The notes beneath the pieces are model-generated. The model was given only the letters and a program-made list of their open reading frames with translations. It ran no database searches and was not told the DNA's origin. A stretch of 64,000 nt of DNA from the NCBI RefSeq assembly GCF_017349355.1, contig NZ_JAFMPM010000008.1, forward strand, positions 1,364,001 to 1,428,000, given 5' to 3'. This document shows positions 1-9,310 of the stretch, one piece after another. Both the position numbers and the translations under genes were made by a program. The DNA comes from Thiothrix fructosivorans (GTDB lineage: Bacteria; Pseudomonadota; Gammaproteobacteria; Thiotrichales; Thiotrichaceae). How positions within the stretch are numbered: the stretch's first letter is position 1; every line of letters starts with the position of its first letter.

Positions 1-58
1 CATAACCCGGCAAGGGTGCAGGCGGAAGTTCCAGATCGTGCAGGACGGGCGAATTCAT
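1..58 (-). CDS. 5' end of an unidentified gene (runs off the window)
   Basis: An ATG on the minus strand at 58 opens a frame that stays open to the window edge (19 codons, beginning MNSPVLHDLE). It lies 9 bp after the amine oxidase stop on the same strand, so it is probably the next gene of the polyamine operon. The visible residues are proline- and leucine-rich and too few to assign a family. Confidence 0.4.
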   Translation of the reverse strand, partial: MNSPVLHDLELPPAPLPGY

Positions 59-67
59 GCGGCTGGC

Positions 68-1426
68 TTACCCCCGAACCTGTTCAAGTATTTGCTGGGC
101 TGCCCTCAAGCCGGATAAGTACGCGCCGTGGACGCTGCTGAAATGCTTGCGCTCGGTAGCTTCTCCGGCAAAAAACACCGTATTGCCCAGCCGTTCTGCC
201 AAATGGTCACGCATGGCAGGCGTTGAACCCACGCTATTGAAGGAATACGCGCCCCGCGCATACGGGTCAGCATTCCAGCGGGTAATCTGGTAATCCAGCG
301 GTTCAGGGATGTTATTTCCGAACAGTTTGCGCAATGTTTGCATGGCATCAGCGACGATTTGTTTGTCCGTCCACTGCTCGATGCGCTTGCCGCGCTTTGC
401 CGCATTGAAGCCTAACAGCACCGGCCAACCTGCTACCCGCGTCAGGCTAACCCATTCTGTCCATGCGCCTGCTTCGGTGGGAATGTATTCCAGCCAGTCC
501 TGATCATCCGGCCAAAAAGCGTTGGGGAATTGCAGGTAGCACTTGTTTAACGTACCCATCCCCAGTGTCGCAATGGCTTGTTGTTTGCGGGCAGGCAATG
601 GCGGCGAAAAGGCGACTTGCCCACTTTTCAACACGCCCAGCGGTAAGGTGATAACGGCGTGATCGGCTTGAAACGCACCCCGGTTGGTTTGCACCGTCAC
701 CTGTTGTTCTGACCATGTGACTGTTTTCACGACGTGTTGCAACTGCACATTCAGCCCCTTCGCCAGATGATCGACGATGACTTGGTAGCCATCAGGGAAC
801 AACGCATCATCGCCCTTGAATGCGGCGGCTGCATCATGCCAGTAGGCGGAAAGCTCATGGATGCCGCCTGCGTATTCCTGTTCCAAGGTACTGTTGAGGA
901 TGAATTGCACGAGTTGGCGTTCGCTTGCCTTCAGGCTATTCCAGCCCAGTGCTGTTTCGACAGCGGCTTGAACGGATTGATCGGTGTCGGCGGCTTGCGC
1001 GGCTTCCAACGCTTTGTCGATACGCGCTTGCCATTGTTCCAACTGGCGGTTTTCGCTGTTGTTCAGGGGTTTGCCAGCGGTGTTGTAGGTGGTGGTGTTT
1101 GCGTAACGAGTGATTAAACGTTTTGCGCCGATGCGGTCAGCCAAAGCGGATAAGGGGTTGTCTTTTGCGCCGTGAATCCACGTTGCGCCGAGGTCTACGG
1201 GCATGTGTTGCCAGCGTTTGCTCGTCCACAAACGCCCGCCCAGTCGGTCACGCGCTTCCACAACGGTTACGGAATGCCCTTGCTGGCGCAGGGTTTGTGC
1301 GGCAGTTAGACCGGCGATGCCTGCGCCGACGACGATAATGCGTTTGGCGGGGGCGGCAGACAGGGGTGCAATGGTGCTGCTTGCTAACAGACCAGCGATT
1401 AGGTGTAAGAATTTTCTTCGGCTCAT
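68..1426 (-). CDS. Exported FAD-dependent amine oxidase (polyamine/monoamine oxidase type)
   Basis: About 452 aa. The chosen start, MSRRKFLHL, directly follows the stop of the upstream gene and gives a twin-arginine-like signal (RRKFL plus a hydrophobic stretch ending in A-rich sequence). A Rossmann FAD-binding motif (VVGAGIAGLTAA) comes next, then EARDRLGGR, and near the C-terminus FFAGEATER, all typical of flavin amine oxidases. The family oxidises primary or secondary amines to aldehydes with H2O2 release. It is third in a minus-strand operon after two agmatine-deiminase-family genes, so a periplasmic polyamine-type substrate is likely. The exact substrate is inferred. Confidence 0.85.
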   Translation of the reverse strand: MSRRKFLHLIAGLLASSTIAPLSAAPAKRIIVVGAGIAGLTAAQTLRQQGHSVTVVEARDRLGGRLWTSKRWQHMPVDLGATWIHGAKDNPLSALADRIGAKRLITRYANTTTYNTAGKPLNNSENRQLEQWQARIDKALEAAQAADTDQSVQAAVETALGWNSLKASERQLVQFILNSTLEQEYAGGIHELSAYWHDAAAAFKGDDALFPDGYQVIVDHLAKGLNVQLQHVVKTVTWSEQQVTVQTNRGAFQADHAVITLPLGVLKSGQVAFSPPLPARKQQAIATLGMGTLNKCYLQFPNAFWPDDQDWLEYIPTEAGAWTEWVSLTRVAGWPVLLGFNAAKRGKRIEQWTDKQIVADAMQTLRKLFGNNIPEPLDYQITRWNADPYARGAYSFNSVGSTPAMRDHLAERLGNTVFFAGEATERKHFSSVHGAYLSGLRAAQQILEQVRG

Positions 1427-1434
1427 CGGGCTTG

Positions 1435-2529
1435 TCACCTCGGTTCTTGCTGCGTAGTGCAATGAATCCCACCGCCGCCCGCCGCTACCCCGTCGATGTT
1501 GATTTGCACAATGTCCCGGTCAGGGAACAGCTTTTGCAGGGTATCGTGGGCGGCTTTGTCCGCTTTGGCATCGCCGAATTCGGGGGCAATCACTGCGCCG
1601 TTGCACACGTAGAAATTGATGTATCCTGCGGCGAAATCGTTATTGGCGTATTGCTCACGCACGTTGGAAGGAGCTGGCATTACCGCGACTTCCAGCTTGT
1701 TGCCTTGCGCATCCGTCGCGGTTTTGAGGATGTCCAAATGGCGCTTGGTCACGGCATGGTCGAACGATTGCGGGTCGGGGTCGTAGCCCGCCACCACCAC
1801 ACCGGGGCGGGCGAAGCGGGCGTAAAAGTCGGTGTGTCCATCGGTGATGTCTTTGCCCTTGATGCCCGGTAGCCAGATGATTTTCTGCAAACCCAGCAGG
1901 CGTTTGAGTTCGGCTTCGCACGCGGCTTTGCTGACACCGGGGTTGCGGTTGGCGTTTAGCACACAGCTTTCGGTGATGATAGCTGTGCCGTGTCCGTCAA
2001 CTTCGATGCCGCCGCCTTCCAGCACCAGATCGGTTTCCAGCAATTGCACGCCTGCGGTTTTGGCAACCAGTGGGGCGACTTTGGCATCTTCATCAAAATC
2101 CTGCTTTTCGCCCCAGCCGTTAAAGTTGAAATTCACAGCTGATTTTTCGCCCTTGGTGTTGGTGACGAAGACCGCGCCTGTATCACGCATCCACAAATCA
2201 TCCAGCGATGCGACCACCAATTTGACGTTGGACGTACCCAATAGCTTTGCAGCGATGGCGTAATCTTCCTCGTGTACCAGCATGGAAACGGGTTCGTAGC
2301 GGGCAATGGTGGTGGCGATGGTGACAAGGTTGCGGCGCACTTCCGGCAGCAGTTTCTTGCCCCAGATGGCGGTCGATGCACCGAAAGCCATCCAGGTGCG
2401 GGCGTGGGGTTCGCTTTCGTCGGGCATTCGCCAGCCGTTGCCGGACGCTGCCCAGCCCATGCTTGGCGTGCCGAAAATGCTGCCTGCGGATAGCAGCAGG
2501 CTGGTGCTGAGAAAATGGCGGCGGTTCAT
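1435..2529 (-). CDS. Exported agmatine deiminase / peptidylarginine-deiminase family protein
   Basis: About 364 aa from MNRRHFLST, a start that gives a twin-arginine-like signal peptide ending near GWAAS. Agmatine deiminases convert agmatine to N-carbamoylputrescine and ammonia. Family motifs are visible: DLWMRDTGAVFV, EGGGIEVDG, DGHTDFYARF, and the catalytic Cys in GGGGIHCTTQQ near the C-terminus. It lies 23 bp after the upstream paralogue and almost touches the amine oxidase gene. Most AguA enzymes are cytoplasmic, so a Tat-like leader is unusual and suggests periplasmic agmatine use. Confidence 0.85.
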   Translation of the reverse strand: MNRRHFLSTSLLLSAGSIFGTPSMGWAASGNGWRMPDESEPHARTWMAFGASTAIWGKKLLPEVRRNLVTIATTIARYEPVSMLVHEEDYAIAAKLLGTSNVKLVVASLDDLWMRDTGAVFVTNTKGEKSAVNFNFNGWGEKQDFDEDAKVAPLVAKTAGVQLLETDLVLEGGGIEVDGHGTAIITESCVLNANRNPGVSKAACEAELKRLLGLQKIIWLPGIKGKDITDGHTDFYARFARPGVVVAGYDPDPQSFDHAVTKRHLDILKTATDAQGNKLEVAVMPAPSNVREQYANNDFAAGYINFYVCNGAVIAPEFGDAKADKAAHDTLQKLFPDRDIVQINIDGVAAGGGGIHCTTQQEPR

Positions 2530-2552
2530 GCAGCAAATCTCCACGTTATTGA

Positions 2553-3677
2553 TTAGTAAGCGGTTGGTTGTTGTTGGGTCACGCAATGTACCATGCCACC
2601 GTTGGCGTACAGGTTGCGCACGTCGATCCCTACCACCGTGCGGGTCGGGTAGAGCGACTGCAAGATGTTCCGCGCTACGGTGTCGTTCGCATCCTGATAG
2701 GCAGGCATTAGCACCACGTTGTTGCCGACATAATAATTGACGTAAGAGCCTTTGTAACCGAGGTTTTTGCCGTAAGTTGTCACCACGTTTTTGGCGGTCA
2801 GCGGCAATTTCACGATATTGTAGGGTGTGCCGTTGGCATTTTTCGCGGTGTACAGGGTGTTGATGTCCTTACTGGAAATGCTCCAGTAGTTGAGGTCGGT
2901 GGCACTCATGGTGACGAGGGTGCGTTCGTCGCCGAAGCGGGCGAAACCGTCGATGTGGGTGTCGGTGATGTCTTCCTTGCCGCCGGGTGCGCCATCCAGC
3001 CAGATAAATTTGCTGATGCCGAGGTTGTTGGACAGGGCTTGTTCCACTTGCGCTTGGGTCAGGTTGGGGTTGCGCTTGTTTTGCAACACCGAGCTTTTGG
3101 TGGCGAGTAATGTGCCCTTGCCATCGACTTCGATCGCGCCGCCTTCCAGCACCACGTTGTTGAGGTTGACGGTGGGCATGGCAAGGCTTTTGCCGACGGC
3201 AGTGGGGATGAGGTTATCTTTGCTGTAAGGCGTATCCAGCCCCCAGCCGTTGAAACCCCAGTCGGTAATCTGCAATTGTCCGCTCTGATTGCGCACGAAG
3301 ACCGGGCCATTGTCGCGTACCCACACGTCATCGGTCGGGCTGATCAGGAAGCTGACGCTGGCAAGGGGTACGCCTGCGTTCAGCAGCAGGTTCTGGATGC
3401 GGGTTTTCTCGGTGGCGTTGTAGGCGATGATGTGGACGTTTTCGCTTTGCACCAGTGCCTTGGTCATGGCTACCCATGTCGTGTCGAGGCGGTTGCGGTA
3501 GGTTGCGCCGTAGGTGTATTGGTGCGGCCATTGCAACCAAGTGCCTTCGTGGGTGGCGTTTTCTTCTGGCATGTAGCTTTGGCTGGCGGCGTAGGTGGCG
3601 GTGCTGGTCATCGTTCCCAAAACGCTCAGTGAGCAGATCAGGGTGGCAAGCAGGGTTTGGCGGATTGCGGTTTTCAT
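2553..3677 (-). CDS. Secreted agmatine deiminase / Porphyromonas-type peptidylarginine deiminase
   Basis: About 374 aa from MKTAIRQTLL, which supplies a Sec-type signal peptide (cleavage probably after TATYAAS). A longer in-frame ORF exists upstream but adds no recognisable domain. Motifs DDVWVRDNGPVF, EGGAIEVDGKG, DTHIDGFARF and the Cys of GGMVHCVTQQQ mark the guanidino-modifying fold. It is first in the three-gene minus-strand operon, with a 150-bp intergenic region to the divergent ATPase that must hold the promoter. Paralogous to the next gene but with a different export signal. Its substrate may be agmatine or protein arginine. Confidence 0.82.
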   Translation of the reverse strand: MKTAIRQTLLATLICSLSVLGTMTSTATYAASQSYMPEENATHEGTWLQWPHQYTYGATYRNRLDTTWVAMTKALVQSENVHIIAYNATEKTRIQNLLLNAGVPLASVSFLISPTDDVWVRDNGPVFVRNQSGQLQITDWGFNGWGLDTPYSKDNLIPTAVGKSLAMPTVNLNNVVLEGGAIEVDGKGTLLATKSSVLQNKRNPNLTQAQVEQALSNNLGISKFIWLDGAPGGKEDITDTHIDGFARFGDERTLVTMSATDLNYWSISSKDINTLYTAKNANGTPYNIVKLPLTAKNVVTTYGKNLGYKGSYVNYYVGNNVVLMPAYQDANDTVARNILQSLYPTRTVVGIDVRNLYANGGMVHCVTQQQPTAY

Positions 3678-3830
3678 GGTGTTGTCTCCATCGGTTGGTT
3701 GTCGATGGGGACAGATTACGGGGGAAAGCTGATATTTTGCTGACAGTGGGTTAATACACCACAACAAGACATTGGCAATTTTTAGCATTATAATACTAAA
3801 AAATCGCACGAAAGTAGGTATCACAGTAAG

Positions 3831-5021
3831 ATGATTGAGCCATTACAGCACCTTTCCAATCAAATCAGGACGCAAAAGTTGCCGGATTACCAGCGTTTCC
3901 TGTTCCGGCAAATCGACTTTTCGCAACGCTTGATCGGTATCATGGGCGCACGCGGGGCGGGGAAAACCACCTTGCTGTTGCAATACCTCAAATCCGTGGC
4001 GCGGGAAACCAAGGTGCTGTATGTGATTGCTGACCACCCTTTGGTCGGACAACACGGGCTGTTTACCATTGCTGACGAATTCCAGAAAATCGGTGGTGAA
4101 TTGCTCATCATCGACGAAATCCACAAATGCCAACATTTCGAGCGTGACCTGAAGCTGATTTTCGACAGCTATTTCAATCTCAAGGTCATTTTCACGGGTT
4201 CATCGGCAACTGCCATTGACAATGCCAAGGCGGACTTGAGCCGTCGGGCGATGCTGTACCACTTGCCGGTATTGTCATTCCGCGAATTTCTGGAATTGGA
4301 AACGGGTGAAACCTTTGAGGCGGTGACGCTGGATGCCCTGCTCCAACACCATCCGCAACTGGCGCTGGAAACCGTCAGCCGGATCAAACCCTTAGCGTAT
4401 TTGCCCGCGTATCTGGAACACGGTGCTTACCCGTTTTACCGCGAGGCGGGTTCAACCTATTTGCCGCGCTTGCTGAATGCGTCGATGCAGGTGATCGAGA
4501 CGGATATTCCCGCGCTTTACCCGATTGACTACGACAAAGTGAACGCGCTGAAAAAGCTGATGGTGATGTTGTGCCAAAGCGAGCCTTACGACATCAATGT
4601 GTCCAAGCTGTGCGGCGCAGTGGAGCTGAACCAGAAAACCCTCTACAAATACCTTGGTTTGTTACAGGCGGCGGGGTTGTTGCGCTTGTTGGGGGCGAAA
4701 TCCAGCGGGGTCAGCATTATTTCCAAGCCGGAAAAGTTGTATCTGGATAACACCAACCTGTTTGCTGTGTTTTGCAACCAGCCCAAAGCGGGGACACTGC
4801 GCGAGACGTTTTTTGCTTCGATGCTGTCTTACCACCACACGTTGAATTATCCCAAAAGTGGGGATTTTCTGGTGGATGGGCAGTATGTGTTTGAGGTTGG
4901 CGGCAAAGCCAAAACGAAGAAGCAGATTAAGGATGAAACGGCTGCGTGGGTGGTGGCGGATGGGTTGGAAATTGGGGGGGAGGGGAAGATTCCGTTGTGG
5001 TTGTTTGGGTTTTTGTATTGA
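3831..5021 (+). CDS. AAA ATPase with DUF4143 domain
   Basis: 396 aa. Walker A GARGAGKTT near residue 40, Walker B LLIIDEIH near residue 92 and a sensor-like FTGSSA place it in the AAA_14 family. The C-terminal part, with a winged-helix-like stretch (KLCGAVELNQKTLYKYLGLL) and a basic DxxxF/VEVGGKAKTKKQI segment, matches the DUF4143 architecture. These solitary ATPases are common in bacteria and archaea and have no settled function. It is monocistronic and convergent with the TPR gene. Confidence 0.85.
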   Translation: MIEPLQHLSNQIRTQKLPDYQRFLFRQIDFSQRLIGIMGARGAGKTTLLLQYLKSVARETKVLYVIADHPLVGQHGLFTIADEFQKIGGELLIIDEIHKCQHFERDLKLIFDSYFNLKVIFTGSSATAIDNAKADLSRRAMLYHLPVLSFREFLELETGETFEAVTLDALLQHHPQLALETVSRIKPLAYLPAYLEHGAYPFYREAGSTYLPRLLNASMQVIETDIPALYPIDYDKVNALKKLMVMLCQSEPYDINVSKLCGAVELNQKTLYKYLGLLQAAGLLRLLGAKSSGVSIISKPEKLYLDNTNLFAVFCNQPKAGTLRETFFASMLSYHHTLNYPKSGDFLVDGQYVFEVGGKAKTKKQIKDETAAWVVADGLEIGGEGKIPLWLFGFLY

Positions 5022-5027
5022 TTGGTA

Positions 5028-5043
5028 GCCCGCAGAAGCGGGC
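5028..5043. terminator. Hairpin between convergent genes
   Basis: GCCCGC, loop AGAA, GCGGGC: a perfect 6-bp stem between the stop of the ATPase gene and the stop of the convergent TPR gene. No T-tract follows on either strand, so termination is a guess from position only. Confidence 0.35.
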
Positions 5044-5057
5044 GATGAATGTGTGGG

Positions 5058-7202
5058 TTAGCGTTTGGCGGCTTTGGCTTGCTCGATCAATTGCAGCGTG
5101 TAGTCGTACTTTTTCCCGAATACACCGGGGGCTTGCTGGGCAAGTGGTGCAAACAGTTGGGCGGATTCTTGTAGCAGTAGCAGGGATTGATAGGGTTGAT
5201 CCCAATTCAAATATGACCAACCAAAAGCCATGAGCGTCAGCGCCACGTTGGGCTGGTACACCGCCGGGTTGTCCTTAGCTAGTTGGCGGTAGCTGCTGAG
5301 CGCCTCGGTGTAGATGGCTTCGGCTTCCTCGCGCCGCTGACTGTTAGCAGCCACCAAAAGACCAAGGTTGTTCAGCGTCCCCGCCACGGCGGGCTGGTAC
5401 ACTGCTGGGTTATCCTTGGCGAGTTGGCGGTAGCTGGAGAGCGCCTCGATATAGAGTGTTTCGGCTTCCTTGCACCGCTGACTGTCAGCAGCCATCAAGA
5501 TGCCAAGGTTGTTCAGTATCCCCGCCACGGCGGGCTGATACACTGCTAGATTGTTCTTGGCGAGTTGGCGACGGAGGGAGAGTGCCTCGGTGTAGAGAGC
5601 TTCGGCTTCCTTGCGCCGCTGGCTGTCAGCCGCCACTAATGTGCCAAGGTTGTTCAGCGTCGTCGCCACTTCGGGCTGGTACACTGCTGGGTTGTTCTTG
5701 GCGAGTTGGCGGTGGAGAGTGAGTGCCTCGGTGTAGAGAGCTTCAGCTTCCTTGCGCCGCTGGCTGTCTGCCGCCACTAATGTGCCAAGGTTGTTCAGCG
5801 TCGTCGCCACGTCGGACTGATACACTGCTGGGTTGTTCTTGGCGAGTTGGCGATGGAGAGTGAGTGCCTCGGTGTAGAGGGCTTCGGCTTCCTTGCGCCG
5901 CTGGCTGTCTGCCGCCACCAAGAGACCAAGGTTATTCAGCGTCGTCGCCACGTAAGGCTGGTACACTGCTGGGTTGTTCTTGGCGAGTTGGCGACGGAGG
6001 GTGAGTGCCTCGGTGTAGAGGGCTTCGGCTTCCTTGCGCCGCTGGCTGTCTGCCGCCACCAAGTTGCCAAGATTGCTCAGCGTCAGCGCCACGTAAGGTT
6101 GGTAAACTGCTGGGTTGTCCTTGGCGAGTTGGCGGCAGATAGTGAGAGCCTTGGTGCAGAGTGTTTCAGCCTCCTTGTGCCGCTGGCTGTCAGCTGCCAC
6201 CAATTTGCCAAGATTGCTCAGTGTCATCGCCACGTTGGGCTGGTACACCGCTGGGTTATCCTTGGCGAGTTGGCGGTGGAGAGTAAGTGCCTCGGTGTAG
6301 AGTGTTTCGGCTTCCTTGCGGCGCTGGCTGGCAGCCGCCACCAAGTTGCCAAGGTTGTTCAGAGTCCCCGCCACATAGAGCTGGTACACCGCAGGGTTAT
6401 CCTTAGCGAGTTGGCGGTAGCTGCTGAGAGCCTCGGTGTAGAGGGTTTCAGCTTCTTTGCACCGCTGGCTGTCTGCCGCCACTAAGAGACCAAGGTTGTT
6501 CAGAGTCAGCGCCACGTAGGGCTGGTGCACCGCCGAGTTGTCCTTGGCGAGTTGGCGGCAGCCGCTGAGTGCCTCGGTATAGAGGGTTTCGGCTTCGCGG
6601 TATTGGTTGCTATCCTGCAAAAACTTGGCATAGGTAAACAAACGTTCGGAGGTTCTACCAGATTTGAGTGCTTTTTCAAAATAGCCGCTGGTTTGGGCAA
6701 TGCGTTGGTCGCCCAAGCTGTAGTCAATCGCCGTCAACTGGGCTTTCAATAGCCATTCGTTGGCTTTATCCTCAAGCTGGGCGTTGGTCGTTGTCAGTTC
6801 TCCCTGTAGCCGCTGCTGCTTGTCAAGCAGAGCATCTTGCTCTTGGGTGATACTTTCCGCATCCAGCACCGCACGCGCTTGCACGTATTCGCCCGCATCA
6901 AAATGTTGCTTGGCTAACTTCAGACGCTCGGTGTTGAGAGGGATACGCTGGAAATCCTCTGCCAACTTCAGTACATCACGCTTGAAGTCTTCCATCTGTT
7001 GCAGCAATCGTGCTAACTCTTGCCGGAAGTCAGCGTCATCGGGGTATTTTTGTATGTGCCCTAACAGCTTCTGCCGCTGGCTTTCCATCGCTTGATAAGA
7101 TGCGGAATGGTAGAAGTTTTGGATAATTTGGTTATCGTTGCCAACAATGACATGACCACCATCCGTGATGATGCTACCCGTCTGGATGCCGGATACTGCC
7201 AT
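5058..7202 (-). CDS. Large TPR protein (kinesin-light-chain-like repeats) with N-terminal IVGN motif
   Basis: 714 aa. Residues 1-30 carry a glycine-rich segment with GGHVIVGNDNQI. About residues 40-190 are helical and coiled-coil-like. From about 190 there are roughly ten near-identical 47-residue units (core ALTLNNLG.LVAADSQ...EAE.LYTEAL), typical of TPR_10/TPR_12 kinesin-light-chain repeats that bind protein partners. The DNA repeats are highly similar, so unit number probably varies by recombination. Its upstream neighbour ends in a matching SVIVGNRN motif, so the two likely form one system. Similar TPR proteins occur in bacterial conflict and signalling modules. Function here is unknown. 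Confidence 0.85.
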   Translation of the reverse strand: MAVSGIQTGSIITDGGHVIVGNDNQIIQNFYHSASYQAMESQRQKLLGHIQKYPDDADFRQELARLLQQMEDFKRDVLKLAEDFQRIPLNTERLKLAKQHFDAGEYVQARAVLDAESITQEQDALLDKQQRLQGELTTTNAQLEDKANEWLLKAQLTAIDYSLGDQRIAQTSGYFEKALKSGRTSERLFTYAKFLQDSNQYREAETLYTEALSGCRQLAKDNSAVHQPYVALTLNNLGLLVAADSQRCKEAETLYTEALSSYRQLAKDNPAVYQLYVAGTLNNLGNLVAAASQRRKEAETLYTEALTLHRQLAKDNPAVYQPNVAMTLSNLGKLVAADSQRHKEAETLCTKALTICRQLAKDNPAVYQPYVALTLSNLGNLVAADSQRRKEAEALYTEALTLRRQLAKNNPAVYQPYVATTLNNLGLLVAADSQRRKEAEALYTEALTLHRQLAKNNPAVYQSDVATTLNNLGTLVAADSQRRKEAEALYTEALTLHRQLAKNNPAVYQPEVATTLNNLGTLVAADSQRRKEAEALYTEALSLRRQLAKNNLAVYQPAVAGILNNLGILMAADSQRCKEAETLYIEALSSYRQLAKDNPAVYQPAVAGTLNNLGLLVAANSQRREEAEAIYTEALSSYRQLAKDNPAVYQPNVALTLMAFGWSYLNWDQPYQSLLLLQESAQLFAPLAQQAPGVFGKKYDYTLQLIEQAKAAKR

Positions 7203-7205
7203 GTC

Positions 7206-7517
7206 TCAGCCTATACTGTTGCGATTACCAACGATCACAGAACCGCCCGTGGTCGAGATATTGCCCGTGGTAATGGTGCTAATATCGCCCGTTCCACCCA
7301 TCGCCAATTGCGTGAGACTGTCACGTAAGGCTTGGTTGGTTTCCAACATTGCCTGTAACGCAATCTCGAATTCAATTTGCTGGTTGTTGGCTGTATAGCC
7401 AGAGAGCCGCGTAAAACCTGCACCCGTCAGTGCTTTGATGCCATCGTAAGCTGCATTGCCAATCACGCCGCCAGCAATAGCACTCCACGCAAAATTGGTT
7501 AATGTCGTCAGATCCAT
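7206..7517 (-). CDS. Small protein with C-terminal SVIVGNRN motif, partner of the TPR protein
   Basis: 103 aa. The N-terminus (FAWSAIAGGVIGNAAYDGIKAL) is a hydrophobic helix with small residues that could insert in a membrane. The middle is helical (ALQAMLETNQALRDSL). The C-terminus is a threonine/glycine-rich tail ending GGSVIVGNRNSIG. The same motif occurs at the start of the downstream TPR protein, 3 bp away, so the two are co-transcribed. I do not recognise a named family. Confidence 0.65.
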   Translation of the reverse strand: MDLTTLTNFAWSAIAGGVIGNAAYDGIKALTGAGFTRLSGYTANNQQIEFEIALQAMLETNQALRDSLTQLAMGGTGDISTITTGNISTTGGSVIVGNRNSIG

Positions 7518-7717
7518 TTTAAGCCTCGTCGTAAATGTAGGATTGCCAAAGATTGTAGCAATATTTGCAGGTGCTTATAGGTTTTTTCAATGGATTGTGA
7601 TGGGCATCGGTTTGCTGAATAATTTGTAGATAAGATTTGATAGTAGGAATGAGCTGATTTTCTTTGGCTAACAACAAGTTATGGCAACCAGTGGTGAGGT
7701 ATCGGCAATAACCAGCA

Positions 7718-7972
7718 TCAGCAGGTTAACCGAAAATCAGCCAGCTCGGCTTCCAAGTCTTCGGGCGTGTAGTTGATGGTCGGAATGTCGTGTTTTTTGC
7801 ACTCTGCCATGAAGGTGTAGCGGTCAACGCCTGCCAGTTCGGTTGCAGCGCCAGCGGACAATTTTCCGGCTTGGAATAGTGCAAGGGCGGCATACAGCTT
7901 GAGAATACTGGCAATTTCCGGCTTGGTTTTATCTAGCCCGAAGTATTCGGGGATGTCCATTGTGATTTGCAT
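7718..7972 (-). CDS. UPF0175 family protein (antitoxin-like)
   Basis: 84 aa. The pattern LKLYAALALFQAGKLSAGAATELAGVDR.TFM followed by HDIPTINYTPEDLEAE is characteristic of UPF0175, a small helix-turn-helix-like family often paired with PIN-domain (DUF3368) toxins. No toxin gene is adjacent here, so it is either an orphan or a chromosomal remnant. The related antitoxin at 39216-39566 still has its toxin. Confidence 0.8.
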   Translation of the reverse strand: MQITMDIPEYFGLDKTKPEIASILKLYAALALFQAGKLSAGAATELAGVDRYTFMAECKKHDIPTINYTPEDLEAELADFRLTC

Positions 7973-8062
7973 GTCATGTATTCCTAGTGGAAAGGTGCTA
8001 TTTCCATTCTATAGCGGCAACACCGCCTTATCCACCACCCGTCGCAACACAAAGCTGAAATA

Positions 8063-9310
8063 TCACGCAAAATTCACCGTCACCCGCGCCCCACCCTCCA
8101 CCCGATTTTCCAGCCGCAACGCGCCGCCATGCAGCCGCGCCACCATATTCACAATCGCCAGCCCCAAACCCGTGCCACCTTGCGTCGGCGACAGCGCGAA
8201 ATCGGTTTCCCGTCGCGCCAGCAATTCGGCAGAAAAGCCCTTGCCCTGATCTTCAACCGTAACTTGCGCACCCGCCACCGTAACATGGATGTGCGACTGC
8301 GCGGCTGCTCCATGCTTGCGGGCATTTTCCAGCAGATTGCGCACCGCCACCGTTGCCAGTCGGGGATCGAGGTTGACCACCGTAGCAGTCGCATCCAGCG
8401 TTACCGAATCGTCGTCGGGCAGCAGGGCTTCGACCAGCAAATCCAGCCGCACGGGTTGGCGTTCCAGACTTGCCCCAGCATCCAGCCGCGCAAACAGCAG
8501 CAGGTCTTCGAGCGTGTGGGTGGCGCTGCGTAACAGGCCATCCATGCGTGTCAGGGCGAGTTGCGGGGCTTCGTCACCACGCTGGGCGGATTCGCAAATG
8601 CTGCGCAAGGCGGCAACCGGAGTACGCAATTCGTGGGCGGTAGCGGACAGGAAACGTTCGCGCTGGCGTAACGAAGCCAGCACCGGGCGCAAACTCCACG
8701 CTGTCAGCCCGACCCCGACCAGCAGACCGAGAATGCCCAGCAATGCACTTGCCCCAACAATCCGCTGCACGAATGCCTGATACGCCGCTTGCCCCGGTGT
8801 CGGGTCGGCAACGGTAATGATCATGGCTTTGGGGGTGCTGGTGTCGCCCTGATCCATAAAGGTGGGGATGGCGTGCAGGCGGTACGGCTTGCCGTCGGTA
8901 TCCTGCCCATCAAGATAAACATCTTGCCCTTGCCCCATCACGGTGGTTTGCAATTGGGTGAAATCGGTGAGGTTGAAACGCGGGTGCGCCGGGCTGAAAT
9001 GGCGGGTGGGCGGGTTGCCCGGTTCGACTACCCAGATGTCATACGGCGCATCCAGCAATTCCTTTTCCAGTCGTAAAATTTCATCGTGGAATACACCCGC
9101 TTCGTCAAACCACGTCAGGCCATACACGGTGGTGGCGTAGAGGGCAAGTTCGGTATCGAGGTCGGTTTCGCGCAATTCCGCCCGCAAGTCGATGGCGACT
9201 TTGGCAAGGATGGCAATGCCCAGCAGCCATGCCACACCCCACGCCAACAGCAGCGGGATGCCCAGCCGCAACAGCCGCGCCCGCTGGCTGGGGTCAACTT
9301 TCATGGGCAT
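8063..9310 (-). CDS. Two-component sensor histidine kinase
   Basis: 415 aa. TM1 at about residues 13-35 and TM2 at about 168-190 enclose a periplasmic sensor region. The H-box is ATAHELRTPVAALRS, the N-box NLLENARKHG, and the G-boxes VEDQGKGFSAE and GGTGLGLAIV, so phosphotransfer residues are intact. The start overlaps the response-regulator stop by 17 bp, showing translational coupling. EnvZ/QseC-like architecture. The stimulus cannot be told from the sequence. Confidence 0.92.
   Translation of the reverse strand: MPMKVDPSQRARLLRLGIPLLLAWGVAWLLGIAILAKVAIDLRAELRETDLDTELALYATTVYGLTWFDEAGVFHDEILRLEKELLDAPYDIWVVEPGNPPTRHFSPAHPRFNLTDFTQLQTTVMGQGQDVYLDGQDTDGKPYRLHAIPTFMDQGDTSTPKAMIITVADPTPGQAAYQAFVQRIVGASALLGILGLLVGVGLTAWSLRPVLASLRQRERFLSATAHELRTPVAALRSICESAQRGDEAPQLALTRMDGLLRSATHTLEDLLLFARLDAGASLERQPVRLDLLVEALLPDDDSVTLDATATVVNLDPRLATVAVRNLLENARKHGAAAQSHIHVTVAGAQVTVEDQGKGFSAELLARRETDFALSPTQGGTGLGLAIVNMVARLHGGALRLENRVEGGARVTVNFA

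Noticed and set aside
5847-6485. A 212-codon plus-strand frame with repeats across the TPR gene.
   Set aside because: It is the antisense shadow of the TPR repeats, kept open by codon bias.
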